This document shows positions 1 to 8,087 of a DNA stretch of 64,000 nucleotides, piece after piece; within the stretch, counting starts at the first letter, position 1; each line of letters opens with the position of its first letter. Under the pieces are notes generated by a model. That model was not told where the DNA came from, did not search any database, and saw only the letters and a program-made list of their open reading frames with translations. The stretch covers positions 2,375,700 to 2,439,699 of the forward strand of contig AP014683.1 in assembly GCA_000828975.1 (NCBI GenBank). Reading direction: 5' to 3'. The position numbers and the translations under genes were made by a program. Source of the DNA: Burkholderiales bacterium GJ-E10 (GTDB lineage: Bacteria; Pseudomonadota; Gammaproteobacteria; Burkholderiales; Burkholderiaceae_F).

Positions 1-1918
1 CGGCGGAGGCAACACCTCCGTCAAGCGCATGGAAACCAGCCTGCTCGGCGACCGGGAGGAAATCCTCTACGTCAAGGGCAGCGGCTGGGATCTCGAGACG
101 ATCGAGGCCGCAGGTTTTTCGCCGGTGCGCATGGAGCCCCTGCGGCGCCTGGCGAGACTGCCCGCACTGTCGGACCCGCAGATGGTCAACGAACTGGCCA
201 CCCGGATGACGCGCGCGACCGCGCCGGCACCGTCGGTCGAGGCAATCCTGCACGCGATCCTGCCCTACCCGTTCGTCGACCATACCCACGCCGACGCATT
301 CATCGCCATCAGCAACACCGCCGAGGGCGAAGCGCGGATCCGCGAATGCTACGGCGACCGGGTGGTGGTCGTGCCCTACGTCATGCCGGGCTTCGATCTG
401 GCACGCCTGGCGGCGGAGCGCTTCCAGGCCGAAGCGGGGCCGCAGACCATCGGCATGGCGCTGTGCGACCACGGACTCTTCTCGTTCGGCGGCACGGCGC
501 GCGAATCCTACGAGCGCATGATCGAACTCGTCGGCGACGCCGAGCGCTACCTCGCCCGGCATGGCGCCTGGGATGTCGTCCTGCCCGCCAGCCCGCCGCC
601 GTCGCCGAAGGAAGCCGAACCCGGGGCCGAAGCCGGTCCCGGACCCCGGCCCGGTCTGGAGCAGGCGACGCTGCGGCAGGCCCTCTCGCAGGCCGCCGGG
701 TTCCCCCTGCTTTTGATGCGCGGCCCGAACGAGTCGCTGCGCGCGCGCGGAATGGCATTCGCGCAGCGCCCCGACGTCGCCGCGATCGCCGGGCAAGGCC
801 CGGCCACCCCCGACCATGTGATCCGGACGAAGCGCGTGCCGATGATCGGCCGCGACGTGGCCGGCTATGTCGGCGCCTATCGCGCGTATTTCGCACGGCA
901 CGAACCGAGAGCCAAGGAACGCAAGACGATGCTCGACCCCGCGCCGCGGGTCGTACTCGATCCGGAACTCGGCCTGCTCGCCGCCGGGCGATCGGCCAAG
1001 GATGCGACGATCGTCGCCGAGATCTACGACCACACCATCGACGTCATCCTGCGCGCCACGGCGCTGGGCGGCTATCGCGCGCTGCCCGAGCAGGATCTCT
1101 TCGACGTCGAATACTGGGACCTCGAGCAAGCCAAGCTCCGCAAGGCGGGCAAGCCGGCTCCCTTCGCCGGCGAGATCGCCCTGGTGACCGGCGCCGCCTC
1201 GGGGATCGGCGCGGCCTGCGTCGCGGCGCTGCTGGCGCGCGGCGCCGCAGTCGTCGGACTGGACCGCAATCCGGCAATCGAAACCTTGCATCGGCGGCCC
1301 GACTTTCTGGGCATCGCCTGCGACGTCACCGACACCGCGCAGCGGCGCGCTGCCCTGGAGCGGGCCGCCACCACGTACGGCGGCGTCGACATGCTGGTGT
1401 GCAACGCCGGCATCTTCCCGGGCGGCCGCAAGATCGCCGCATTGCCCGACGACGAATGGCGCAACGTGCTCGCGGTCAATCTCGACGCCAACCTCGCCCT
1501 GCTGCGCGAGGCGCACCCACTGCTCGAGCGGGCGCCGTGCAACGGGCGGGTGGTGATCGTCGGCTCGAAAAACGTCCCCGCGCCCGGCCCGGGCGCCGCG
1601 GCGTATTCGGCAGCCAAGGCGGCGCTGACCCAGCTCGCGCGGGTCGCCGCCCTCGAATGGGGCGACGATGGCATCCGCGTGAATACGGTGCACCCCAACG
1701 CGGTGTTCGACACCGGCATCTGGACCGACGCCGTGCTCGCCGAGCGCGCCCGGCACTACGGGCTGAGCGTCGACGAGTACAAGCGCAACAACGTCCTGCA
1801 CGTCGAGGTCACCAGCGGCGACGTTGCCGAAATGGTCGCCGAAATGTGCGGACCGCTGTTCGCCAAGACGACCGGCGCCCAGGTGCCGATCGACGGCGGC
1901 AACGACCGGGTGATCTGA
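1..1918 (+). CDS. Bifunctional class II aldolase / short-chain dehydrogenase (5' end outside window)
   Basis: The frame is open from base 2, so the gene begins upstream of the window. The first visible residues are GGGNTS, the substrate/phosphate loop of class II (fuculose/rhamnulose-1-phosphate type) aldolases. An HTH pair about 95 residues in and a later CDHG His fit the metal ligands. After about residue 385 a complete SDR domain follows: TGAASGIG cofactor loop, CNAG, and the catalytic pair in YSAAK. Fusions of this type are usually annotated rhamnulose-1-phosphate aldolase/dehydrogenase. The aldolase would release DHAP and an aldehyde that the SDR half could oxidise or reduce. mtnA starts 5 bases downstream, which suggests that the substrate is a 5-deoxy- or 5-methylthio-ribulose-1-phosphate rather than rhamnulose-1-phosphate. 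The fold assignment is firm; the substrate is inferred. Confidence 0.88.
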   Translation, partial: GGGNTSVKRMETSLLGDREEILYVKGSGWDLETIEAAGFSPVRMEPLRRLARLPALSDPQMVNELATRMTRATAPAPSVEAILHAILPYPFVDHTHADAFIAISNTAEGEARIRECYGDRVVVVPYVMPGFDLARLAAERFQAEAGPQTIGMALCDHGLFSFGGTARESYERMIELVGDAERYLARHGAWDVVLPASPPPSPKEAEPGAEAGPGPRPGLEQATLRQALSQAAGFPLLLMRGPNESLRARGMAFAQRPDVAAIAGQGPATPDHVIRTKRVPMIGRDVAGYVGAYRAYFARHEPRAKERKTMLDPAPRVVLDPELGLLAAGRSAKDATIVAEIYDHTIDVILRATALGGYRALPEQDLFDVEYWDLEQAKLRKAGKPAPFAGEIALVTGAASGIGAACVAALLARGAAVVGLDRNPAIETLHRRPDFLGIACDVTDTAQRRAALERAATTYGGVDMLVCNAGIFPGGRKIAALPDDEWRNVLAVNLDANLALLREAHPLLERAPCNGRVVIVGSKNVPAPGPGAAAYSAAKAALTQLARVAALEWGDDGIRVNTVHPNAVFDTGIWTDAVLAERARHYGLSVDEYKRNNVLHVEVTSGDVAEMVAEMCGPLFAKTTGAQVPIDGGNDRVI

Positions 1919-1923
1919 TCATC

Positions 1924-3060
1924 ATGCGAGTGAATGGCAAGGACCACCGGACGATCTGGCCCGACGAAGCGCGGCGAGGCGTCCGGATCATCGACCAGAC
2001 CCGCCTGCCCCACGAATTCCGGACCGTCGCGCTCGACCGCTGGCAGGCCGTCGAAACGGCGATCCGCACGATGCAGGTGCGCGGCGCGCCGCTGATCGGC
2101 GTCGCCGGCGCCTACGGCGTCGCGCTGGCGGCGCAGGCCGACCCGGGCGACGGCGCGATCGCCGACGCCTGCCGGGCGCTCGCGACCGCCCGGCCCACCG
2201 CGGTCAACCTGCGCTGGGCGGTGGCGCGGATGGAACGCCTGCTGGCTCCCCTGCCGGCACCCGAGCGCGCCGAGTCCGCATGGCGCGAAGCCGCCGCGAT
2301 CGCCGACGAAGACGTGGCGATCAACCGGGCGATCGGCGTCCATGGCCAAACCTTGATCGAGGCCGTCTGGCATCGCACCCACCGCCCGGTGCAGGTGCTC
2401 ACGCACTGCAATGCCGGCTGGCTCGCCACCGTCGACTGGGGCACCGCCCTGGCCCCGGTGTATGCCGCACACGATGCCGGCATCCCGCTGCACGTGTGGG
2501 TCGACGAAACCCGGCCGCGCAACCAGGGGGCAAGCCTCACGGCCTGGGAACTGCAGCAGCACGGCATCCCCTTCACGGTGATCGCGGACAACGCCGGAGG
2601 CCATCTCATGCAGCACGGCCGGGTCGACCTGGCGATCGTCGGCTGCGACCGCGTCAGCGCGCACGGCGACGTCTGCAACAAGATCGGCACCTACCTCAAG
2701 GCGCTCGCCGCACACGACAACGGCGTGCCGTTCTACGTCGCCCTGCCCTCGCCGACCATCGACTGGACGATTGCCGACGGCGTCCGGGAGATCCCGATCG
2801 AAGAGCGCGGTGCCGACGAGGTCACGCACATCACCGGGCGCGACGCCGACGGCGCGCTGCGCCGCGTGCTGCTGACGCCCGAAGGCGCCCCAGCCGCCAA
2901 CTACGGCTTCGACGTGACCCCGGCGCGGCTGGTGACGGCGCTGGTGACCGAGCGCGGAATCATCCCGGCCACCGCGCAGGACATCCGCGCGGCGCTCGGA
3001 GCGGACGTGGCCGCCCTGGAACAACGGATGGTTTGCCGTTCGCCTGTGCACAGCGCATAA
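1924..3060 (+). CDS. mtnA: S-methyl-5-thioribose-1-phosphate isomerase family protein
   Basis: A 378-residue protein of normal length for MtnA, an eIF2B-related aldose-ketose isomerase that converts 5-methylthioribose-1-phosphate to the ribulose-1-phosphate form. Visible family signatures are VRGAPLIG near the N terminus, THCNAG holding the catalytic Cys, and VGCDRV holding the catalytic Asp. The ATG at 1924 was chosen because it lies just after the aldolase stop and gives the usual N terminus (tRTIWPDE). No mtnK, mtnP, mtnB, mtnC or mtnD is visible, so the classical methionine salvage route is not encoded here. Paired with the aldolase/SDR fusion it could serve a DHAP shunt or 5-deoxyribose salvage (DrdI-like role). 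Confidence 0.92.
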   Translation: MRVNGKDHRTIWPDEARRGVRIIDQTRLPHEFRTVALDRWQAVETAIRTMQVRGAPLIGVAGAYGVALAAQADPGDGAIADACRALATARPTAVNLRWAVARMERLLAPLPAPERAESAWREAAAIADEDVAINRAIGVHGQTLIEAVWHRTHRPVQVLTHCNAGWLATVDWGTALAPVYAAHDAGIPLHVWVDETRPRNQGASLTAWELQQHGIPFTVIADNAGGHLMQHGRVDLAIVGCDRVSAHGDVCNKIGTYLKALAAHDNGVPFYVALPSPTIDWTIADGVREIPIEERGADEVTHITGRDADGALRRVLLTPEGAPAANYGFDVTPARLVTALVTERGIIPATAQDIRAALGADVAALEQRMVCRSPVHSA

Positions 3061-3101
3061 TTCGAGAAATCTCAGCATGGTACGCCGAACTTTCCCGCAA
3101 A

Positions 3102-4259
3102 ATGGACCGCGAGATCTATCTCAACCAGATCCGAATACAGTTTGAGGTCCACCCGGTCGTCGCATTGCTCGGGCCGCGACAGTGCGGCAAGACAACACTG
3201 GCACGCATGTTCGCCGACCGGTTTTCGGGGCCGACAACCCGGTTCGACCTGGAGGATCCCGGCGACCTGGCGGCCCTTGCATCCCCCCGGCTCGCGCTGC
3301 AGGAATTGCAGGGGCTGGTCGTCATCGACGAAATCCAGCGATTCCCCGACCTGTTCCCGGTGCTCCGGGTGCTTGTCGACCGCCCCGACAACCCATTGCG
3401 ACTGCTGGTTCTGGGCAGCGCATCGCGTGATCTGATCCGCCAGTCGTCAGAAACGCTTGCCGGTCGCATCGGCCACATCGAACTGACGCCGTTCCTGCTC
3501 GACGAAGTCGGCACCGCGGCGAGCGAAGCGCTCTGGCTGCGCGGCGGATTCCCGAAGTCGTTTCTCGCCGGCAGCGAGGCAGCCAGTCACCTATGGCGCA
3601 AGGATTACGTGACGACGTTCCTGGAACGCGACCTGCCGCAATTGGGCATCAACGTCCCGCCCACGACCCTGCGCCGTTTCTGGATGATGCTGGCGCATTA
3701 TCACGGGCAGGTGCTCAACTTTTCCGAACTCGCCCGATCCTTCGGCATCGCCGATACCACCGTGCGCCGCTACCTCGACATCCTCGCCGGCACGTTCATG
3801 ATCCGCCTGCTTGCCCCCTGGCATGCCAACATCGCCAAGCGGCAGATCAAATCGCCCAAGCTCTACTTCCGGGACAGCGGCCTGTTCCACACCCTGATGG
3901 GCATTTCCGACCGCGACGCGCTCTACCGGCACCCCAAGTTGGGCGCGTCCTGGGAGGGATTCGCCCTGGAGCAGATCATCCGGTTGCATGCGGCCACGCA
4001 GGAAGAAACCTACTTCTGGGCCACCCACGGCGGCGCCGAAGTCGACCTGCTGATCGTGCAAGGCGGCGAGCCGATCGGGTACGAAATCCAGTTCACCGAC
4101 CGGCCGCGAACCGCACGCTCCATGCACATCGCGATCGAGTCCCTGCAATTGCGCGAACTGCGCGTCGTCCACCCGGGAGAGAAATCCTTCCCGCTCGCCG
4201 AGCACATCCGAGCCTTCGGATTCCGCGAACTGGTCCGGGAGGGCCCCCTCCGCGTCTAG
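3102..4259 (+). CDS. AAA ATPase with DUF4143 C-terminal domain, copy 1
   Basis: A 385-residue protein. The Walker A loop GPRQCGKTT has its Lys at residue 30, the Walker B strand VVIDE is at 73-77, and LGSAS at about 104-108 is the sensor region. A winged-helix-like middle is followed by the DUF4143 part with KSPKLYFRDSGL near 250-260. The C-terminal nuclease-like motif is E313-V-D315 then E328-I-Q330; the other five intact copies in this window have Lys where this one has Gln. It starts 41 bases after mtnA and has no clear inverted repeat upstream, unlike the other copies. The family is widespread and poorly characterised, so no reaction can be assigned beyond ATP binding. Confidence 0.85.
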   Translation: MDREIYLNQIRIQFEVHPVVALLGPRQCGKTTLARMFADRFSGPTTRFDLEDPGDLAALASPRLALQELQGLVVIDEIQRFPDLFPVLRVLVDRPDNPLRLLVLGSASRDLIRQSSETLAGRIGHIELTPFLLDEVGTAASEALWLRGGFPKSFLAGSEAASHLWRKDYVTTFLERDLPQLGINVPPTTLRRFWMMLAHYHGQVLNFSELARSFGIADTTVRRYLDILAGTFMIRLLAPWHANIAKRQIKSPKLYFRDSGLFHTLMGISDRDALYRHPKLGASWEGFALEQIIRLHAATQEETYFWATHGGAEVDLLIVQGGEPIGYEIQFTDRPRTARSMHIAIESLQLRELRVVHPGEKSFPLAEHIRAFGFRELVREGPLRV

Positions 4260-4293
4260 TGTCCAGTGGACTTGCCCTTGTGCCCCGCGGGTC

Positions 4294-4330
4294 CCCTCTC
4301 CCGCGTGCGGGGGAGGGCAGGGTGAGGGGG
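4294..4330. repeat. REP-like palindromic element, copy 1
   Basis: Palindrome with core CTCCCGCGTGCGGGGGAG and flanking CCC/GGG tracts, followed by GGGTGAGGGGG. It matches the other copies near 37.05, 38.78, 39.61, 40.66, 40.74 and 54.18 kb. It sits between two DUF4143 genes. Confidence 0.7.
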
Positions 4331-4366
4331 CGGCACGTGGAGCGTGCTGGCAGGCGGGGATGGGCG

Positions 4367-4395
4367 ACAAATTGACGATCGAATCGTCAATTTGT
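4367..4395. promoter_or_regulatory. Perfect inverted repeat upstream of DUF4143 copy 2
   Basis: Arms ACAAATTGACGAT and ATCGTCAATTTGT are perfectly complementary over 13 bp with a 3-nt centre (CGA). The repeat ends 11 bases before the ATG at 4407, in an A+T-rich patch within G+C-rich DNA. It is suited to a dimeric DNA-binding protein, so an operator is inferred. It could also form an RNA hairpin. Confidence 0.6.
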
Positions 4396-4406
4396 AAGAT
4401 CCTGCC

Positions 4407-5582
4407 ATGTTCCGCCGCGACCTCGAACCCACGCTGCGCCGCCTGTCCCGGTATTTCCCGATCGTGGCCATCACCGGGCCGCGCCAGTCTGGGAAAACGA
4501 CGCTGGCGCGCCGGATGTTCGCCGACAAGCCGTATGTCAGCCTGGAAGATCCGGCCGAACGCGCCTTCGCCGAAACGGATGCCCGCGGCTTTCTGGCGCG
4601 ATTTTCCGACGGCGCAATCTTCGACGAAGCGCAGCGATGGCCGGACCTCTTCTCGCACCTGCAAGGCATCGTGGACGCCGTGCGCACGCCGGGGCGCTTC
4701 ATCCTCACGGGTTCGCAGCAGTTCGACCTCCTGGCCGGCGTCACGCAGTCTCTGTCCGGGCGCGTCGCCATGGCGCAACTGCTGCCGCTCTCCTATGGAG
4801 AACTGCCGGAATTGTCGGCGTCGCCGGACCAGATGATCGGCGCTGGGGGATATCCGGCGATCCATGCGCAAGGCATCCCCGTGGCAGATTGGTTTCCGAA
4901 CTACGTCGCGACCTATGTCGAGCGCGACGTACGCCAACTGCTCGGCGTTCAGGATTTATCGCGCTTTCAACGATTCCTGCGCCTTTGTGCAGGCCGAACG
5001 GGGCAACTGCTCAACCTCTCCAATCTCGCGAGCGAGACCGGCATCACCCACAGTACGGCGCGGGCGTGGCTGTCGGTCCTGGAGGCGAGCTACATCGTCT
5101 TCCTCCTGCCGCCCTACCACCGCAATTTCGGAAAACGGCTGGTAAAAACGCCCAAGCTCTATTTCGTCGATACCGGACTTGCGTGCTGGCTTCTGGGTAT
5201 CCGTTCCGCAACGCAACTGGCGACACACCCCCTGCGCGGCGCTCTCTTCGAGACGATGATCGTCGGCGAGTTCCTGAAGGCGCGCGCTCACGCCGGGCAG
5301 CCGGCCGATCTGTACTTCTGGCGCGACAACGGCGGCAACGAGGCCGACCTCCTTTTTGAGCAGGCGGACGGACTCCAAACGGTGGAAATCAAATCCGGCG
5401 CAACCGTGACGCCGGACTATATCCAGTCCGGCCGCAAGAGCGGACGGTTTGCGGGCGCGGAAGCATGCCTGCCGTGGCTGATCCATGGCGGCACGGACGC
5501 CGACAACTACCTGCGCAGCGGCGTCGACGTGATCTCCTGGACCCGCGTACCGGCGCGGCTGCGGGCAAGAGGAACTCCGTGA
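4407..5582 (+). CDS. AAA ATPase with DUF4143 C-terminal domain, copy 2
   Basis: A 391-residue protein with Walker A TGPRQSGKTT (Lys 30) and Walker B IFDEAQ (71-74), where Phe-Asp-Glu replaces the usual aliphatic-Asp-Glu. LTGSQQ marks the sensor region. The C-terminal half has KTPKLYFVDTGL and the nuclease-like NEAD..VEIK motif with Lys present. It is most like copy 6 at 32863-34167 in the first half (LTGSQ-FDLL/M, LAGVTQSLSGRVA versus RGIGESLAGRVA). It has its own inverted repeat and may be a separate transcription unit from copy 1. The function is unknown. Confidence 0.85.
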   Translation: MFRRDLEPTLRRLSRYFPIVAITGPRQSGKTTLARRMFADKPYVSLEDPAERAFAETDARGFLARFSDGAIFDEAQRWPDLFSHLQGIVDAVRTPGRFILTGSQQFDLLAGVTQSLSGRVAMAQLLPLSYGELPELSASPDQMIGAGGYPAIHAQGIPVADWFPNYVATYVERDVRQLLGVQDLSRFQRFLRLCAGRTGQLLNLSNLASETGITHSTARAWLSVLEASYIVFLLPPYHRNFGKRLVKTPKLYFVDTGLACWLLGIRSATQLATHPLRGALFETMIVGEFLKARAHAGQPADLYFWRDNGGNEADLLFEQADGLQTVEIKSGATVTPDYIQSGRKSGRFAGAEACLPWLIHGGTDADNYLRSGVDVISWTRVPARLRARGTP

Positions 5583-5599
5583 AGGGACCGGGGCAATCG

Positions 5600-5819
5600 A
5601 CCGGCAAACCTTGCAGATCCGACGCTCGACGAGGGATTCCCGACCGCCCGCGAGACCCTCGGGATTGCGCGGCGCTACGTCGTATACCCCGGCAAGGAAC
5701 GCTACCCGATGCGCCACGGAACCGAAGCGATCTCCTTGCCGGAGATAATGGCTTTGCTGCAGTCTTGTACAGATCGGAATTGCGGTCCAGAGTACGCGTT
5801 CCGGACAAGAAATGCGTAA
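5600..5819 (+). pseudogene. Fragment: C-terminal end of a DUF4143 ATPase
   Basis: The plus-strand frame ending at the TAA at 5817-5819 reads GIARRYVVYPGKERYP and ISLPEIMALL. This corresponds to the C-terminal tail of DUF4143 proteins (compare RCFIVYAGADRYPKAQGIEV and the following GLRELTAEL in copy 5). No ATPase domain precedes it. The left border is approximate. It is fused at about 5762 to a fragment in the opposite orientation. Confidence 0.65.
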
Positions 5820-5838
5820 CGCCGGCAATCGAAGAAAT
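5765..5838 (-). pseudogene. Fragment: internal piece of a DUF4143 ATPase, minus strand
   Basis: About 74 bases are nearly identical to 11342-11415 inside copy 4. On the minus strand they read GVTHFLSGTRTLDRNSDLY, against GVTHFLSGTRSLDRNSDLY in copy 4. Nothing of the gene on either side is retained. It abuts the plus-strand fragment at 5600-5819, so two unrelated pieces of the same family are joined back to back. Confidence 0.75.
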
Positions 5839-5881
5839 AAAAAAATCCCCGCTGGAAGCAACCATATCCAAGGCTGCGGGG
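5836..5881 (-). terminator. Likely intrinsic terminator of DUF4143 copy 3
   Basis: On the minus strand, CCCCGC and GCGGGG (5881-5876 and 5852-5847) can pair, followed by A then seven T residues (5845-5839). It lies about 95 bases past the stop of the minus-strand gene 5975-7144. The loop is long, so efficiency is uncertain. Confidence 0.5.
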
Positions 5882-5974
5882 AGTTCAGGACCATCGTTAC
5901 CCCCTTGCCGGGCCGCCTGCCCCTGCTCGAGACCCACGCCGCCGCGCTCCAGCGGGATCACAACGTGATGGGCC

Positions 5975-7144
5975 TCACGGTAGCCACGCCAGATCGGCGG
6001 TGTAGCCGCGGCGGCGCACCGCCGCGTTCAGGGCGTCTTCTCCCGAACCGGAATCCACGATCCAGGCGTGATGCGCGCCGACATCCGGAAGCGCGTCGGC
6101 CAGATGCCGAGCCTGCCGCATCGTTGCACTCCCGGCCTTGACTTCGATGGCACACATGTCGTCGCCCCGCTGCAGCAGCAGGTCGACCTCCGCGCCCGCG
6201 GCGGTTCGCCAGAAGAACGTCTGGGTGAACGGCCGTCGCAACCGCTCCCGGCGCTGGATGTCCTCCAGCACGAAGGTCTCCCAACTGGCGCCGCGCACCG
6301 GGTGGGAATCCAGTTCTTCCGGCGAACCGATGTTGAGCAGATGGTGCAGCAGACCGGTGTCGCGCAGGTACACCTTGGGCGATTTGGTCAACCGCTTGCC
6401 GACATTGCGGAAATAGGGCGGCAGCCGGCGCAGCAGAAACGTCTGTTCGAGCGCGTCGAGCGTGCGGCTCACCCGGCCGTGGCCGGTTCCCAGCGACGCG
6501 GCGAGATTCGCCACGTTGAGCAAGCCGCCTTGCAGGTGCGCGAGCATGGTCAGCAGGCGCCGCAGGAACACCGGTTCGGCGTCGATCCCGAGTTGCGGCA
6601 GATCCCGCTCCACGTAGGTGCGCAGATATGCCTCGTGCCACTCGCGAAAGTCGCCGCGGACCGCGTCGGGAAACCCCCCGGCCAGCCAGAGCCGCTGCCA
6701 GGGGACCGGACGCCCCCCCTGCGCCGCCTCGAGCGGCGTCAGCGGATCGAGTTCGAGCACGCCGATCCGCCCGGCCAAGGATTCGGACGCGCCGCGCACC
6801 AGGGCGGGCTGCGCGGAGCCCGTGAGAATGAAGGTGCCCTTGCGGTCACGGCGTTCGTCGATGATGCCGCGCAGGGCCGGGAAAACCGCGGGGACCGCCT
6901 GCACTTCGTCGAGGATCAGGCCGGAGGCTTCCGCGTGGGCTCGAATCTGGAACGCGGCATCCTCGGCGTAGCGCTCCCGGATGCGCGGCGATTCCAGGTC
7001 GACGTAGGCGTGCTTGGGAAAGGTGGAGCGGGCGAGCGTGGTTTTGCCGACCTGGCGCGCGCCAAGGACCAATACCGCCGGAAACTGCGCGGCGAGCGCG
7101 CGCAGACGCTCCGAAGCGAGGCGGGGGAAGATCGGGAGGTCCAT
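5975..7144 (-). CDS. AAA ATPase with DUF4143 C-terminal domain, copy 3
   Basis: A 389-residue protein. Walker A LGARQVGKTT has Lys 34; Walker B is LILDEVQ; the sensor is LTGSAQ. The DUF4143 part has KSPKVYLRDTGLLHHLL and the nuclease-like AEVD..IEVK motif. The start is the ATG at 7144, preceded on the minus strand by AAGGATA, a good ribosome-binding site. Its last 17 codons (AAVRRRGYTADLAWLP-stop region, 5975-6031) are the source-like version of a 53-bp sequence found twice more at 10940-10992 and 13525-13577. It runs opposite to copies 1, 2 and 5. The function is unknown. Confidence 0.85.
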   Translation of the reverse strand: MDLPIFPRLASERLRALAAQFPAVLVLGARQVGKTTLARSTFPKHAYVDLESPRIRERYAEDAAFQIRAHAEASGLILDEVQAVPAVFPALRGIIDERRDRKGTFILTGSAQPALVRGASESLAGRIGVLELDPLTPLEAAQGGRPVPWQRLWLAGGFPDAVRGDFREWHEAYLRTYVERDLPQLGIDAEPVFLRRLLTMLAHLQGGLLNVANLAASLGTGHGRVSRTLDALEQTFLLRRLPPYFRNVGKRLTKSPKVYLRDTGLLHHLLNIGSPEELDSHPVRGASWETFVLEDIQRRERLRRPFTQTFFWRTAAGAEVDLLLQRGDDMCAIEVKAGSATMRQARHLADALPDVGAHHAWIVDSGSGEDALNAAVRRRGYTADLAWLP

Positions 7145-7150
7145 TATCCT

Positions 7151-7169
7151 TGCATTTTTCTATAATGCA
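7151..7169. promoter_or_regulatory. Short inverted repeat upstream of DUF4143 copy 3
   Basis: TGCATT and AATGCA arms separated by 7 bases, in an A+T-rich stretch that ends 6 bases before the start codon at 7144. TATAGA in the minus-strand loop could be a -10 box. The repeat is shorter than those before copies 2, 5 and 6 but is placed similarly. Confidence 0.4.
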
Positions 7170-7192
7170 CGAAAATTAGCAAGAATATTTAG

Positions 7193-7400
7193 CAACAGAG
7201 CACGGCGCCGGGACCGACGCGCATCCCCAGCTTGGCGATCGCCGCGAACGAACGCGTCGCCTGCAAGGCCGGGCTTGCGGTCTTTTTGATTTCCACCGGC
7301 AACGACGTATCGGCGGACTCGATCAGCAGGTCGACCTCCTGCTGGTGCGTGTCGCGGTCGTAGTACAACAGGTCCATCCGCTCGAGGGCCAATCCGGTGA
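7193..7400 (-). pseudogene. Fragment: C-terminal piece of a DUF4143 ATPase
   Basis: On the minus strand the stretch reads YYDRDTHQQEVDLLIESAD then PVEIKKTASPALQA and GMRVGPGAVL. It is almost the same as the nuclease-like end of copy 6 (32928-33098). The ATPase part is absent and the last codons run into unrelated A+T-rich sequence at 7192. It is a decayed partial copy, not a gene. Confidence 0.8.
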
Positions 7401-7409
7401 CCGGAACGG

Positions 7410-7631
7410 TTACGGTCTCGCTTCCGCGTCGAGTCTGTCCAGAATCGCAAGCGCTTGGCGTACATCGCCCGTAGCGGCCATGGTACGGAAATGGTTTTCG
7501 GTATCCCAGGCCGCCAGTGCCTGCGCACTCAATTCTTCAACCAATTTGTTCATGCTCAGACCACGGCTCCTCGCCAGTGATTTCAGCCGCTCGGCCGTGT
7601 CATCGGGGAGCCTGATTGTCAATGTACTCAT
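7410..7631 (-). CDS. Ribbon-helix-helix antitoxin of a PIN toxin pair
   Basis: A 73-residue protein. It opens with MSTLTIRLPDDTAERLKSLA, the beta strand and first helix of an RHH (CopG/Arc) DNA-binding fold, followed by GLSMNKLVEEL as the second helix. The C-terminal part (about residues 40-73) would contact the toxin. The ATG at 7631 overlaps the toxin stop as ATGA (7628-7631), so translation is coupled. The toxin gene comes first, which is the less common order. It probably represses its own operon at the 24-bp palindrome at 8048-8071. Confidence 0.8.
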   Translation of the reverse strand: MSTLTIRLPDDTAERLKSLARSRGLSMNKLVEELSAQALAAWDTENHFRTMAATGDVRQALAILDRLDAEARP

Positions 7632-8047
7632 TGCCATTCCTCCAGACATTGCGCAGGTGTCAGGACGCGCAGATCGCCAAGCCTCAATTCCCCCCCGCGC
7701 AAATCGCGCACGTTGTGGGTGATAACCGCCACGGCGCTTCCCGCCAGCGCAAGCTCGATCAAGTGATTGTCTGCTTCGTCAGGCAAATTGGGGCGCCATC
7801 CGTAGTACACCGTGACCCATCGCCCTTGTCTTGCCAGGGCTGCCAGCACCTGTCTCCGTTCCGCATGCGTCGTCGCTTCCCCCCAGACTGGCCGTCCCAG
7901 TAAATCCTGGTATTCCAACCACAACGCGTTGCCGAACAACGGCTGCAGGTCGCCATTCAGCGCCCGGCGCAGTATCTCGCGTGAGGCCCCGCCTTCTGAG
8001 CGCAAGCCGGCAACAAACACATTGGTATCTATGACGACTGCACCCAT
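7628..8047 (-). CDS. PIN-domain toxin (VapC/PIN_3-like ribonuclease)
   Basis: A 139-residue protein. VVIDTNVFVAGL at residues 4-15 is the first PIN strand with its acidic residue (Asp 7). Further acids lie in PDEADNHLIELAL, and the THNVRDL segment is typical of the PIN_3 group. It is predicted to be a Mg-dependent endoribonuclease held inactive by the RHH partner. The ATG at 8047 directly follows a 24-bp palindrome, so no Shine-Dalgarno sequence is possible in the usual place; the message may be leaderless. Upstream in-frame codons exist (KFAKTDDSIYAVI), but none is an ATG. Confidence 0.8.
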   Translation of the reverse strand: MGAVVIDTNVFVAGLRSEGGASREILRRALNGDLQPLFGNALWLEYQDLLGRPVWGEATTHAERRQVLAALARQGRWVTVYYGWRPNLPDEADNHLIELALAGSAVAVITHNVRDLRGGELRLGDLRVLTPAQCLEEWQ

Positions 8048-8071
8048 GATGACAGCATATATGCTGTCATC
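8048..8071. promoter_or_regulatory. 24-bp perfect palindrome at the start of the PIN/RHH operon
   Basis: The half-site is GATGACAGCATA and the second half is its exact reverse complement. The palindrome touches the PIN start codon at 8047. RHH antitoxins bind such palindromes, so it is probably the autoregulatory operator. Its centre (CATATATG) could hold part of a -10 box. Confidence 0.7.
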
Positions 8072-8087
8072 CGTTTTCGCAAATTTA

